DNA of 38,947 nucleotides from DATCVR01 sp036566745 (GTDB taxonomy: Bacteria > Actinomycetota > Actinomycetes > Jiangellales > Jiangellaceae). Of the stretch, positions 1 through 8,222 are shown one piece after another. The DNA lies in NCBI GenBank assembly GCA_036566745.1, contig DATCVR010000186.1, positions 1-38,947 on the forward strand, read 5' to 3'. The notes beneath the pieces are model-generated. The model worked only from the letters and a program-made list of their open reading frames with translations, was not told the origin of the DNA and searched no databases. Positions within the stretch are counted from its first letter, which is position 1, and each line of letters opens with the position of its first letter. A program made the translations under genes and the position numbers.

Positions 1-740
1 GACTGCAGCACCAGGTATCCGAAGCCGTCATCCATCATCTGGTTGAACCGCTCGGCCCGCGCCCGGTCCGACGCCGACAAGCCCTCGACGGGAAGCGGAT
101 CCCCGAACGGCATCCCGCCACTCACCCCGGCTAGGTGTACGCCGACAACGTGTGCCGGATCCACCATCGGCAGCATCCCCGCGACCCCGGAGCCGGCATC
201 CGTCCCATGAGCGGCGTAGCGCTCGTACCCGAGCCGGCTCATCAGCTCGGCCCACATCTGCGCCGCCCCGAACAGGTTGAACCCACCCGGCCCGAGCGGC
301 GTCGAGAACCCGTACCCGGGCAGCGACGGTACGACGACATGGAACGCGTCGGCCGCATCGCCGCCGTACGCCACCGGATCGGTCAGCCGGCCGATCATCT
401 GCTGGAACTCCACCGGCGACCCCGGCCAGCCGTGGGTCAGGATCAGCGGCAGCGCGTCCGGCTCGGGCGAGCGCACGTGCAGGAAGTGGATGTTCTGCCC
501 GTCGATCTCAGTGGTGAACTGCGGGTACGTGTTCAGCTCCCGCTCGTGCACACGCCAGTCGTAGCCATCGCGCCAGTACTCGGCCAGCCCCTTGAGGTAG
601 CTCACCGGCACCCCGCGACTCCAGCCGACATAGGGCAGGTCCGCGGCCCACCGGGTCCTGGCGAGCCGGTCCCGCAGGTCGTCCAGGTCAGCCTGGGGAA
701 CGTCGATGGTGAAGGGCCGGATCTCGCTGTTGTTCTCCAT
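1..740 (-). CDS. Epoxide hydrolase, alpha/beta-hydrolase fold (N-terminal 246 residues, cut by window edge)
   Basis: The frame opens with ATG at 740 (MENNSEIRPFTIDVPQADL) and stays open to base 1, so the C-terminus lies outside the window. Residues about 5-110 look like the epoxide hydrolase N-terminal region (RLARTRW, then a YDWRVHE-type stretch). They are followed by the HGWPGS oxyanion-hole motif and by HGTDAGSGV, where the Asp occupies the nucleophile position; the usual form is HGGDWG, so the Trp is replaced here by Ala. The family opens epoxides to diols through an Asp ester intermediate in the cytosol. The catalytic His and acidic partner would be in the missing part. It is divergent from the WYL regulator at 804, which probably controls it. 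The family is clear; the substrate is unknown. Confidence 0.9.
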   Translation of the reverse strand, partial: MENNSEIRPFTIDVPQADLDDLRDRLARTRWAADLPYVGWSRGVPVSYLKGLAEYWRDGYDWRVHERELNTYPQFTTEIDGQNIHFLHVRSPEPDALPLILTHGWPGSPVEFQQMIGRLTDPVAYGGDAADAFHVVVPSLPGYGFSTPLGPGGFNLFGAAQMWAELMSRLGYERYAAHGTDAGSGVAGMLPMVDPAHVVGVHLAGVSGGMPFGDPLPVEGLSASDRARAERFNQMMDDGFGYLVLQ

Positions 741-745
741 GGGGA

Positions 746-760
746 CGACTCTAAGAGTCG
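746..760. promoter_or_regulatory. Inverted repeat in the epoxide hydrolase/WYL divergent promoter
   Basis: CGACTCT-A-AGAGTCG has perfect 7-bp arms around one base. It sits 6 bp upstream of the epoxide hydrolase start, in the 63-bp gap before the regulator. It is a plausible operator for the WYL protein at 804; this is inferred from position and symmetry only. Confidence 0.45.
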
Positions 761-803
761 GTTAGGTCAGGTTCGGTCCTAGACAAGTGACAGACTTCAG
801 CCC

Positions 804-1757
804 ATGTGGGAGACCTCGGCACGGCTGCTGCGACTGCTCTCGCTCCTTCAGGCCCGACGCGACTGGTCCGGCGCCGAGCTGGCGGAGCGGCTGGAGATCA
901 CTCCGCGCACCGTGCGCCGCGACATCGACCGGCTGCGCGGCCTCGGCTTCCCCGTGCTGGCCACGGCGGGCACCGCCGGCTACCGGTTGGGCGCGGGCGC
1001 GGACCTGCCACCGCTGCTGCTCGACGACGACGAGGCCGTCGCAGTGGCGATGGGCTTGCGCACGGCCGCCGGCGGTTCGATCACCGGCATCGAGGAGACC
1101 TCGGTGCGCGCCCTGGCCAAGCTCGAGCAGGTACTGCCGTCCCGGCTGCGGCACCGGGTCAACGCCCTGCAGTCGGTGACGGTGCCCATGGCCAGCGCCG
1201 GCCCCACCGTCGACCCGAGCACCCTCACCGCCATCGCCGCCGCCTGCCGCGACTCGTTGTGCCTGCGCTTCGACTACCGCACCCACGACGGAGCCAGCAG
1301 CATCCGCACGACCGAGCCGCACCGGCTGGTGCACACGGGGCGGCGCTGGTACCTCGTCGGCTGGGACGTCGACCGCCAGGACTGGCGCACCTACCGCGTG
1401 GACCGCCTCGAACCGCGCACGCCCACCGGCCCCCGGTTCACCCCACGCACCCCGCCGGAACCCGACATCAGCGGCTACACCTCGCGGGCGATCTCCACGT
1501 CGGCCTACCGCTACCAGGCCCGGTTCACCCTGCACGTCAGCGCCGAGACCGCGGCGGAGCGGATCGCCCCCACCACCGGCTCGCTGGAGCCGATCGACGA
1601 GCACAGCTGCACCCTGTGGGCCGGGTCCAACTCGCTGGACGATCTCGCCATCTACGTGACGACCAAAGGGTTCGACTTCCAGGTGCACGAACCCCCGGAG
1701 CTTGTCGAGCACGTCAGGACACTGGCAGCCCGGCTCGCCGGAGCGACGCACGACTAG
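804..1757 (+). CDS. HTH/WYL-domain transcriptional regulator (YafY-like)
   Basis: This 317-residue DNA-binding regulator has an N-terminal winged helix at about residues 1-60 (SGAELAERLEITPRTVRRDI is the recognition region). A WYL domain follows at about 135-230, with the signature GRRWYLVGWD and an Arg-rich stretch (TYRVDRL). A C-terminal WCX-like extension runs to about 315. WYL proteins sense ligands, often nucleic-acid-derived or small metabolites, and repress or activate neighbours. The start at 804 fits the HTH boundary. It is divergent from the epoxide hydrolase across 63 bp that holds a 7-bp inverted repeat, so control of that gene is the natural guess. No effector can be deduced. Confidence 0.92.
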   Translation: MWETSARLLRLLSLLQARRDWSGAELAERLEITPRTVRRDIDRLRGLGFPVLATAGTAGYRLGAGADLPPLLLDDDEAVAVAMGLRTAAGGSITGIEETSVRALAKLEQVLPSRLRHRVNALQSVTVPMASAGPTVDPSTLTAIAAACRDSLCLRFDYRTHDGASSIRTTEPHRLVHTGRRWYLVGWDVDRQDWRTYRVDRLEPRTPTGPRFTPRTPPEPDISGYTSRAISTSAYRYQARFTLHVSAETAAERIAPTTGSLEPIDEHSCTLWAGSNSLDDLAIYVTTKGFDFQVHEPPELVEHVRTLAARLAGATHD

Positions 1758-1844
1758 GGCGACCGGGCCGCTTGCCATGCATGGGGCGGACCGGGACGAC
1801 CACCGCCTCGACAAGAGCGGTCCGTCGTGTCACTCACGCCGAAA

Positions 1845-1917
1845 GGCAGGTCAATCCTGCCAGCCGTCGCCGCCGGAGGCCGACTTCGTTGAAGACGGCT
1901 GCCACGACGTTCGTCGT
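1845..1917. promoter_or_regulatory. Two inverted repeats upstream of the glutaminase
   Basis: The 216-bp gap 1758-1973 holds no gene. It contains GGCAGG-TCAAT-CCTGCC (1845-1861), ACGACG-TT-CGTCGT (1904-1917) and a CCATGCATGG palindrome (1775-1784). The first could be a short terminator for the WYL gene or an operator; the second lies 57 bp before the glutaminase start, where an operator would be expected. No candidate regulator is adjacent other than the WYL protein. Confidence 0.35.
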
Positions 1918-1973
1918 CGGGCATGGTTGTGGCGTGGATCGGCGGATTTGATCACAACCAGGAGGTGTCGCCG

Positions 1974-2987
1974 GTGTACCTGGGCGTGGAAGGTGTCGAG
2001 CAGGTCGTGTCGACCGGACGTCTCCCAGCCTGGGACCGTGTCGAGGATCTGGTGGCCGAGGCAGTCGAGCGCAATCGTGCGGTCGACACGGGGGAGGTGG
2101 CCACCTACATCCCGGTCCTCGCGCAGGTCGCCCCGGACCTCTTCGGGGTGAGCGTGGTCGAGGTCGACGGCGGTGTTCACGACGCCGGCGACACCGAGCA
2201 CGCGTTCTCGATCCAGTCGATCTCCAAGGCCTTCGTCTATGCCCTGGTGTGCGACGCGATCGGTCACGACGTCGTCCTGGAACGCGTCGGCGTGAACAAC
2301 ACCGGGCATTCCTTCAACTCCGTGATGGCCATCGAACTGAACAACGGACATCCGATGAACCCCATGGTGAACGCCGGCGCGCTGGCCACCACCGCGCTGG
2401 TGCCGGGTTCGACGCCGGTGTCGACCTGGGCATTCATCCATGAAGGATTGTCGCGATTCGCGGGTCGTGAACTCCGGCTCGACCTCGAGGTCTACGAATC
2501 CGAGGCGGCGACGAATCAGCGCAACAAAGCGATCGCCCGGCTACTCGAGAGTTATGGCCGCATTTCCGTCGACCCGGCGGAGGTCGTCGACGTGTACACC
2601 AAGCAATGCGCATTGTTGGTGAATGCGCATGACCTCGCCGTCATGGGTGCGACGCTTGCCGACGGCGGCGTCAACCCGGTGACCGGGGAGCGGGTCGTTG
2701 CGGCATCCGTCTGCGCCGACACCTTGGCCGTCCTCGCAGCCAACGGGCTCTACGAGCGTTCCGGCGAGTGGCTCTTCGAGATCGGCCTGCCGGGAAAGTC
2801 CGGAGTCGCCGGCGGGATCGTCACCGTCGCACCCGGAAAGGCGGGAATCGGAACGTTCTCACCGCGCCTGGACGACGCGGGCAACAGCGTCCGCGGACAA
2901 CGGGCCACGGCGTTCTTGTCGCGCAGCCTCGGCTTGAACGTGTTCGCGTCCGAGATGCACCCCCGAGACGACGGGAGACCATCGTGA
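1974..2987 (+). CDS. glsA: Glutaminase (beta-lactamase-fold type)
   Basis: Hydrolyses L-glutamine to glutamate and ammonia in the cytosol. The frame can be read from ATG 1923, but GTG 1974 has GGAGG at 1961-1965 (8-nt spacing) and gives the usual beginning (VYLGVEGVEQVV), 337 residues. Family blocks visible in order: TYIPVLAQVAPDLFGVSVVE, then FSIQSISKAF, which contains the Ser-x-x-Lys catalytic pair (SISK), then NNGHPMNPMVNAGALATT, NKAIARLLES, and a C-terminal GLPGKSGVAGGI block. This is a full-length single-domain enzyme without the STAS or ankyrin extension seen in some relatives. Its stop overlaps the GTG of the MFS gene (GTGA at 2984-2987), so the two are translationally coupled. This pairing suggests linked glutamine/glutamate metabolism and transport, which is an inference. 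Confidence 0.93.
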   Translation: MYLGVEGVEQVVSTGRLPAWDRVEDLVAEAVERNRAVDTGEVATYIPVLAQVAPDLFGVSVVEVDGGVHDAGDTEHAFSIQSISKAFVYALVCDAIGHDVVLERVGVNNTGHSFNSVMAIELNNGHPMNPMVNAGALATTALVPGSTPVSTWAFIHEGLSRFAGRELRLDLEVYESEAATNQRNKAIARLLESYGRISVDPAEVVDVYTKQCALLVNAHDLAVMGATLADGGVNPVTGERVVAASVCADTLAVLAANGLYERSGEWLFEIGLPGKSGVAGGIVTVAPGKAGIGTFSPRLDDAGNSVRGQRATAFLSRSLGLNVFASEMHPRDDGRPS

Positions 2988-4627
2988 CCGCCATCGACGA
3001 CAGCGTCATCGAGCACACCCAGCCGCGCGTGTCGTGGCGGCCCATGATCGGGCTGTTCTTCGCTCAGGTACTGATGTCGTTCAATGTCGCTGCGCTGCCG
3101 GTGTCGATCGGCGGCATGGTCGAGGAGTTCGGCGTGCCGCCGACCACCGTCAGCACGGCCATCGTGATGTACGGCCTGGCGGTCGCGGCGCTCGTCATGG
3201 TCGGGGCCAAGCTCGGCCAGCGCATCGGCTGGGTGGTGATCTTCCGTGCCGTCATCGCCCTGTTCGCGGTCGCCGAGCTGATGATGTTGTTCGGCCCCAC
3301 CGTGGAATGGATCATCGCGGCCCAAGCGCTGGCAGGGGCGTCCGCGGCGATCATCGTTCCCGCCCTGGTCGCCCTCATCGCGGAGAACTACCACGGAGAT
3401 CAGCAGGCCACGGCGATCGGGTCACTCGGGTCCGCCCGGGCGATCTCCGGTGTGAGCGCGTTCTTCATCGGGGGAGCGCTCGGCACGCTCGTGGGCTGGC
3501 GGCCGGTCTTCGCCATCCTGTTCGGGCTCGCGATCGTTGTCTTCGCGCTCACCTTCACGCTCCGCTCCGACCGCGGCAATCCGGCTGTCACGATCGACGT
3601 CGTCGGCGCCCTGCTGATCGGCATCGCGGTGGTGTCACTCACGCTCGGGTTCAACAACCTGAACGGGTGGGGCCTCGTCACCGCCCGGCCGGGTGCTCCG
3701 TTCGACATCGGGGGCCTTTCGCCGGCACCGCTGCTCATCACAGCCGGGATCGTCCTCGGGCAGAGCTTCTTCGTGTGGACTCGCCGGCGCGCCGAGGCCG
3801 GGCAGGTGCCGCTGGTGAGTCTGTCGGTGGTGGGGTCGCCGCGAGAACGAGCCGCGGTGTACGCGATGTTCGTCGTGGTGGCGCTCGAGGCGGCTGTCAA
3901 CTTCACCGTGCCGCTGTACATCCAGATCGTGCAGGGGCGCACACCGTTCGACACCGCGGTCGCCATGATGCCGTTCAACCTGACGGTATTCCTCACCGCG
4001 CTGCTCGTCGTGCGTTTCTATCGGCGCTACAGCCCGCGTGCCATCGGCGTGTTCTCCTTCTGCCTCACGACTGCCGCGCTCGCCTGGCTCTCCTTCGTCG
4101 TGACGAACAACTGGGAGACGGTCCCGACGATCACCGGCCTCGTCGTCTTCGGCATCGGCCAAGGTGCGCTGGTCACACTGGTGTTCAATGTGCTCGTCAC
4201 GGCGTCGTCCAAGGAACTCGCCGGAGATGTCGGATCCGTGCGCGGCACCACGCAGAACCTCGCCTCCGCAGTCGGCACTGCCGTGGCGGGCGCGATGCTG
4301 GTCGGCCTGTTGAGCATTAACGTCCTGCAATCGGTCGCGAGCAGCGTCGATCTCCCCGAGTCGCTCGTGGCCCAGGTGGATCTCGACAACGTCAACTTCG
4401 TCGCCAACGACCAGCTCCGCGAGGTTCTGGAGGAGACCGACGCCACGCCGGAGCAGATCGAGGCGGCGGTCGAGATCAACACCGAGGCTCGGCTGGACAC
4501 GCTCCGCATCGGCCTGCTGATCCTCGCCGCCGTCAGCGCACTGGCGATCGCGCCCGCCAGCCGCCTGCCGAACTACCGACCACACGAGATCCCGGATCCG
4601 ATGGCAGCGGAGCCTGACCCGGTCTGA
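2984..4627 (+). CDS. MFS permease, 14-TM DHA2-like, coupled to glutaminase
   Basis: This is a 547-residue polytopic membrane protein. GTG 2984 overlaps the glutaminase stop by 4 bp, which fixes the start (VTAIDDSVIEHTQ); the open frame upstream to 2768 is antisense or shadow sequence. Hydrophobic segments begin at about residue 18 (MIGLFFAQVLMSFNVAALP) and recur to about residue 520, consistent with 14 helices. A long hydrophilic loop with the acidic stretch LEETDATPEQIEAAVE precedes the last helix. The loop 2-3 motif A reads GAKLGQRIG and lacks the usual Asp and Arg/Lys of proton-driven drug exporters. Together with its tie to a glutaminase, this makes an amino-acid or ammonia-related substrate possible; a drug exporter cannot be excluded. 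Confidence 0.85.
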   Translation: MTAIDDSVIEHTQPRVSWRPMIGLFFAQVLMSFNVAALPVSIGGMVEEFGVPPTTVSTAIVMYGLAVAALVMVGAKLGQRIGWVVIFRAVIALFAVAELMMLFGPTVEWIIAAQALAGASAAIIVPALVALIAENYHGDQQATAIGSLGSARAISGVSAFFIGGALGTLVGWRPVFAILFGLAIVVFALTFTLRSDRGNPAVTIDVVGALLIGIAVVSLTLGFNNLNGWGLVTARPGAPFDIGGLSPAPLLITAGIVLGQSFFVWTRRRAEAGQVPLVSLSVVGSPRERAAVYAMFVVVALEAAVNFTVPLYIQIVQGRTPFDTAVAMMPFNLTVFLTALLVVRFYRRYSPRAIGVFSFCLTTAALAWLSFVVTNNWETVPTITGLVVFGIGQGALVTLVFNVLVTASSKELAGDVGSVRGTTQNLASAVGTAVAGAMLVGLLSINVLQSVASSVDLPESLVAQVDLDNVNFVANDQLREVLEETDATPEQIEAAVEINTEARLDTLRIGLLILAAVSALAIAPASRLPNYRPHEIPDPMAAEPDPV

Positions 4628-4667
4628 GGGCGGGACGCGTTCGTCGTGCTCGCCGGGTCTGGCCAGC

Positions 4668-5624
4668 TCAGATCCAGTCTCGCCGCTTGGCGAGGCCCAA
4701 GGTCAGCGGCGCCACGGCGATGATCACCGCCAGGACGACCCAGAACAACCACGTGGTGGCGAAGAAGCCGACCTCGAAGTTCATCCCCATCACGCCCGCG
4801 AGGAGCGAGCCCGGCAGCAGGATCACCGACACGAGGGTCAGCACCTTCATGATCTGGTTCGTCTGATGGCCGCTGCGGGCGATCAGGACGTCGAACGCGC
4901 CGACGATCGTCTCGCGCGCGTCCCGCGCCTCCTGCATCGTCGATTCGAAGCGGCTGAACAGCGAGGCGAACCGCTTGCTGGAGGCCTCATCGCCGAGCGC
5001 ATCGAGCTCCGGGTGGGTCAGGGCCACGAGTGCGTCGCGATGTGCGGCGAGCGCTCGGCGCAGCGTACCGACCTCGAGCCGCATCGCGACGAGCTTCTCG
5101 ATGTCCTCGCCACCGCCCCGGCCGCGCATCGCCTGGACCTCGAACTCCTCGAGGCGTTGCTCGATCCGCTCGAAGGCGGCGGTGTAGGAGCTGAGCACCC
5201 AGTCGAGCAACGCCGCGAGAAAGCCGGGCCCGTCCAGCGAGCCCGTGTCGCCCGAGCCGGAGATGCGCGCGGTGAAGTCCTCGAGAACAGCGATCGGGCG
5301 ATCGTGGGCCGTGACCACCCAGTTCTGGCCGACGACACATTCGAGTGCGTGGAGCTTGCCCTCGTCGTCCTCGCGGGGTGCGTACGCCGTGATGTGGAGG
5401 TAGTGGCCGTGGTCCTTGAAGACCGCCCGTTCGCTCGGCTGCGCCAGGCTGTCCCGCGTCTCGTCATCGAGGTCGAACGCCTCGGCCACCTCTTCCGCGC
5501 CGGCCCCCACCTCGCCGTCGAGGTCGACCCAGAGCAGCGTGGATCCCGACAGCCTGTGAGGCCGGTCGGACAAGCTGTCCAGTTCCGCGACCTTCGGCCC
5601 GTCGAACAGGATCGCCTGAGCCAT
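4668..5624 (-). CDS. corA: CorA-family divalent metal ion transporter
   Basis: This 318-residue protein has a large N-terminal cytoplasmic domain (residues 1-255, rich in acidic and coiled-coil segments such as ERIEQRLEEFEVQAMRGRGG). Two C-terminal membrane helices follow, at about 258-282 and 290-312. The first ends in GMN (residues 280-282), the selectivity signature of CorA channels, which move Mg2+ (or Co2+/Ni2+) as pentamers. The C-terminus KRRDWI is positively charged, as expected for the cytoplasmic side. ATG 5624 is preceded by an A/T-rich stretch on the minus strand (TATAAAT near 5655) that may be the promoter. The leader is too short for an M-box riboswitch. It converges on the MFS gene at 2984 and is divergent from the ECF42 module. 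Confidence 0.93.
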   Translation of the reverse strand: MAQAILFDGPKVAELDSLSDRPHRLSGSTLLWVDLDGEVGAGAEEVAEAFDLDDETRDSLAQPSERAVFKDHGHYLHITAYAPREDDEGKLHALECVVGQNWVVTAHDRPIAVLEDFTARISGSGDTGSLDGPGFLAALLDWVLSSYTAAFERIEQRLEEFEVQAMRGRGGGEDIEKLVAMRLEVGTLRRALAAHRDALVALTHPELDALGDEASSKRFASLFSRFESTMQEARDARETIVGAFDVLIARSGHQTNQIMKVLTLVSVILLPGSLLAGVMGMNFEVGFFATTWLFWVVLAVIIAVAPLTLGLAKRRDWI

Positions 5625-5774
5625 CGAGAAGCCCCCCGTGTGTGGCTTAGACCGATTTATACCGTATGAGTACCCACGGATCGGGGAGAATCACGCGCCT
5701 CGGCCTCGTCGCCACGCTCGCCGGCGCCTGGACGGGGCTCCCGATCGGCAGCGCCAGAGATCTTCTCGGCCCGG

Positions 5775-5802
5775 TGTCGATTCCGTCGGTGCGCCGTTCG
5801 AC
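5775..5802 (+). promoter_or_regulatory. Candidate ECF42-type promoter for the 5856-8189 operon
   Basis: TGTCGA (5775-5780) is followed 18 nt later by CGAC (5799-5802). As I recall it, the published ECF42 promoter signature is TGTCGA at -35 and CG(A/T)C at -10, and the third gene here encodes an ECF42-like sigma factor. The site lies 54 bp before the first gene. A 6-bp inverted repeat, GGGTCC-N5-GGACCC (5814-5830), sits in the resulting leader. Confidence 0.5.
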
Positions 5803-5855
5803 CTGGGAGTGAAGGGTCCGGAAGGGACCCACCAGGATCGAGAGGACCGATCGTC

Positions 5856-6389
5856 ATGGGCAGGATCGTCAGCAACTTCTTCATCGCACTGGACGGCGTC
5901 GTCGAGCAGCCGGAGAACTGGCACATGTCGTACATCAACGACGAGATGATGGCCATCATCACCGCGGGCATGGAGGTCAACAAGGCCTTCATGATGGGCC
6001 GCACGGGGTACGACGGCGCCGCGGCGTTCTGGCCGGACCAGACCGACGAGTTCGGCGAGTACTTCAACACCATCCCCAAGTACGTGATCTCCGCGTCGCT
6101 GCAGGACCCGACGTGGAACAACACGACGGTCGTGCCCGGAGACGTCGAGGCCGTCCAGCGGGTCAAGGACAGCGTGGACGGCGACATCTTCATGACGGGC
6201 AGCGCGATCACGGTGCGGTGGCTGCTGGCCAACGGACTGCTCGACGAGCTGCGTCTCCTGCTGCACCCCGTCGCCGTCGGCGCGGGCCAGCGCCTGTTCG
6301 AAGGGACACCGACGCACAAGCTCGAGCTCGTGGAGAGCTCGGCGCTGTCGACCGGTGTGCTCAACCTGGTCTATCGCCCCGCGGAATGA
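5856..6389 (+). CDS. Dihydrofolate reductase-fold protein (RibD C-terminal domain family)
   Basis: This 177-residue single-domain protein belongs to the DHFR-like/RibD C-terminal family. The start MGRIVSNFFIALDGVVEQP is the typical first strand and loop, followed by MMGRTGYDGAAAFW (usual form LGRxTYExxxxxW), YVISASL, and the dinucleotide-binding block DIFMTGSAITVRWLLANGLLDEL. LLLHPVAVGAGQRLFEG near the C-terminus is also characteristic. Members bind NADPH but are mostly of unknown substrate; folate reduction should not be assumed. It is the first gene of a three-gene operon with a DGPF protein and an ECF42-like sigma factor, and a candidate promoter for that sigma factor lies upstream, so it is probably part of the same regulon. 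Confidence 0.88.
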   Translation: MGRIVSNFFIALDGVVEQPENWHMSYINDEMMAIITAGMEVNKAFMMGRTGYDGAAAFWPDQTDEFGEYFNTIPKYVISASLQDPTWNNTTVVPGDVEAVQRVKDSVDGDIFMTGSAITVRWLLANGLLDELRLLLHPVAVGAGQRLFEGTPTHKLELVESSALSTGVLNLVYRPAE

Positions 6390-6471
6390 CGAGGCCGAGA
6401 CGATGGGGCCCTCCGTTGTTCGACCGCCGAGTGAGAGGGTCCAGGCGAGACCACGATCAGAGGAGACGACC

Positions 6472-6888
6472 GTGAAGTACATGCTGATCATGCGCGCGAC
6501 CGACGAGGCTTTCGGGGAGTTCGCGAACGTCGATTTCGACGAGATCGCCGAGACGGTGGGGCGGTTCAACCAGGAGCTGATCTCGGCCGGCGTGCTCGTG
6601 GCCACCGAAGGGCTCGAGGACGCCGCGGAGACGGTCGTCGTCGACTACTCCGCCGAGACGCCGGTGGTGACCGACGGGCCCTACGGTGAGACCAAGGAGC
6701 TCTTCGGCGGCTACTGGATCCTCGAGGTCGTGTCCAAGGAGGAAGCGGTGGAGTGGGCCAAGCGGGTCCCGGCCGGGCCGGGCATCAAGACCGAGATCCG
6801 CCGCCTCACCAGCATCGACGAATTCCCGCAGGACAACGAGTGGATCCGGAAGGAGCGGGCGTGGCGGGAGGCCACGGGCCAGCTGTGA
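6472..6888 (+). CDS. YCII/DGPF-domain protein
   Basis: This 138-residue protein starts at GTG 6472 behind AGGAG at 6461-6465 (VKYMLIMRATDEAF); ATG 6481 is an alternative. The core TDGPYGETKELFGGYWILEV is the DGPF/YCII signature (ferredoxin-like dimer fold), followed by AVEWAKRVPA and the C-terminal ETEIR-like strand. The biochemical role of this family is not known. DGPF genes sit next to ECF42 sigma genes in many bacteria and are reported targets of those sigma factors. Here the stop codon overlaps the sigma start by 4 bp (GTGA at 6885-6888), so the two are co-translated. Confidence 0.92.
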   Translation: MKYMLIMRATDEAFGEFANVDFDEIAETVGRFNQELISAGVLVATEGLEDAAETVVVDYSAETPVVTDGPYGETKELFGGYWILEVVSKEEAVEWAKRVPAGPGIKTEIRRLTSIDEFPQDNEWIRKERAWREATGQL

Positions 6889-8189
6889 CGGGTCAGCCGA
6901 ATCCGGAACGCAAGGCCGTCGAGACGGTGTGGCGGATGGAGTCGGCGCGCATCGTCGGTGCCCTCGCCCGCCTCACCGGCGACTTCGCGCTGGCCGAGGA
7001 CGTGGCACAGGAGGCGCTGGCCGAGGCGCTGGTGACCTGGCCGCGCGAGGGGGTCCCTCGCAACCCCTCCGGGTGGCTGCTGGCAGTGGGCCGGCGGCGG
7101 GCCATCGACGCGTTCCGCCGCCGGTCCGCGCTCGACGTCCGGCACGCAGCCCTCGCCCGCGAGCTGAGCGAGGGCGATGCCACGTCGGGCGGACGTCCGG
7201 CGAGCCCGGCGGCTGGGGCCGGCGACGAGGGCCGTGACCTGCTGTGGGATCCCGACCGGATCGACGACGATGTCCTCGCTCTGGTGTTCACCGCCTGCCA
7301 CCCGGTGCTGAGCCGGGAAGCCCGCGTGGCCCTGACCCTGCGCGTGGTCGGCGGGCTGACCAGTGACGAGATCGCCCGTGCGTTCCTCATCCCGACGGCC
7401 ACGGTGCAGGCCCGTATCACCAGGGCGAAGAAGACCCTGGCCGCCGCCCGGGTCCCGTTCGCCGTGCCGCCGCGGGAAGAGCGGCGCGAACGTCTCGGAT
7501 CGGTGCTGAGCGTGGTGTACCTCGTGTTCACCGAGGGAGCGTCCGCGACCTCCGGCTCGGAGTGGATGCGTGTGGACCTGGCCCACGAAGCACTGCGGAT
7601 GGCCCGGGTGCTGGCCCAGCTGGTACCCGACGAATCCGAGGTGCTCGGCCTTCTGGCGCTGCTCGAGCTGACGGCCGCCCGGTTCCCCGCGCGTACTGGT
7701 GCCGATGGTGAGCCGGTGCTCCTCGAGGACCAGGACAGGCGGCGGTGGGACCTGGCCGCGATCCGGCGCGGCCGCGCGGCGCTGGCGTCGGCCGAGCGGG
7801 CCAGGCGTGGCCTCGGACCGTACGGCGTGCAGGCCGCGATCGCGGAGTGCCATGCGGTTGCGCCGTCGGTCGCCGAGACCGACTGGGAGCGCGTGGTGCT
7901 GCTCTACGACATCCTCGACCGGCTGGCGCCCTCGGCGGTGGTCCGGCTCAACCGCGCGGTCGCGATCTCGATGGCGCGCGGGCCGGCCGCCGCGCTCGCG
8001 GAGGTCGACACCCTCAGCACCGACGAGCTGCTGCGTGGGTCGCACCTGCTCCCGAGTGTGCGCGGCGAACTCCTCGTGAAGTTGGGCCGCACCGACGAAG
8101 CGCGCTCGGAACTGACGATGGCCGTGGAGCGATGCGCCAACTTTCGGGAGCGGGCCGTCCTCGAGCGCAAGCTCCGCGCTCTGCGGTGA
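6885..8189 (+). CDS. ECF42-type RNA polymerase sigma factor with TPR-like C-terminal extension
   Basis: A 434-residue sigma factor starting at GTG 6885. Region 2 is at about residues 15-85 (LTGDFALAEDVAQEALAEAL, then NPSGWLLAVGRRRAIDAFRR). Region 4 is at about 120-185 (LTLRVVGGLTSDEIARAFLI, then TVQARITRAKKTLAAAR). The remaining 240 residues are an alpha-helical extension with SDEVLGLLALLELTAAR-like repeats, as found in the ECF42 group, where the extension replaces a classical anti-sigma factor. No anti-sigma gene is nearby, in keeping with the group. It presumably directs RNA polymerase to its own operon through the site at 5775. What activates it is unknown for the family. It converges on the DJ-1/PfpI gene, which ends at 8223. 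Confidence 0.94.
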   Translation: MTGQPNPERKAVETVWRMESARIVGALARLTGDFALAEDVAQEALAEALVTWPREGVPRNPSGWLLAVGRRRAIDAFRRRSALDVRHAALARELSEGDATSGGRPASPAAGAGDEGRDLLWDPDRIDDDVLALVFTACHPVLSREARVALTLRVVGGLTSDEIARAFLIPTATVQARITRAKKTLAAARVPFAVPPREERRERLGSVLSVVYLVFTEGASATSGSEWMRVDLAHEALRMARVLAQLVPDESEVLGLLALLELTAARFPARTGADGEPVLLEDQDRRRWDLAAIRRGRAALASAERARRGLGPYGVQAAIAECHAVAPSVAETDWERVVLLYDILDRLAPSAVVRLNRAVAISMARGPAAALAEVDTLSTDELLRGSHLLPSVRGELLVKLGRTDEARSELTMAVERCANFRERAVLERKLRALR

Positions 8190-8222
8190 GGCCGCCCGAC
8201 CGGCTCGTAGAGGCCCTTCCGG

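Noticed and set aside
5625..5690. M-box or other Mg2+ riboswitch before the CorA-type gene
   Set aside because: The likely promoter is only about 30 bp from the start, leaving no room for such a structure.
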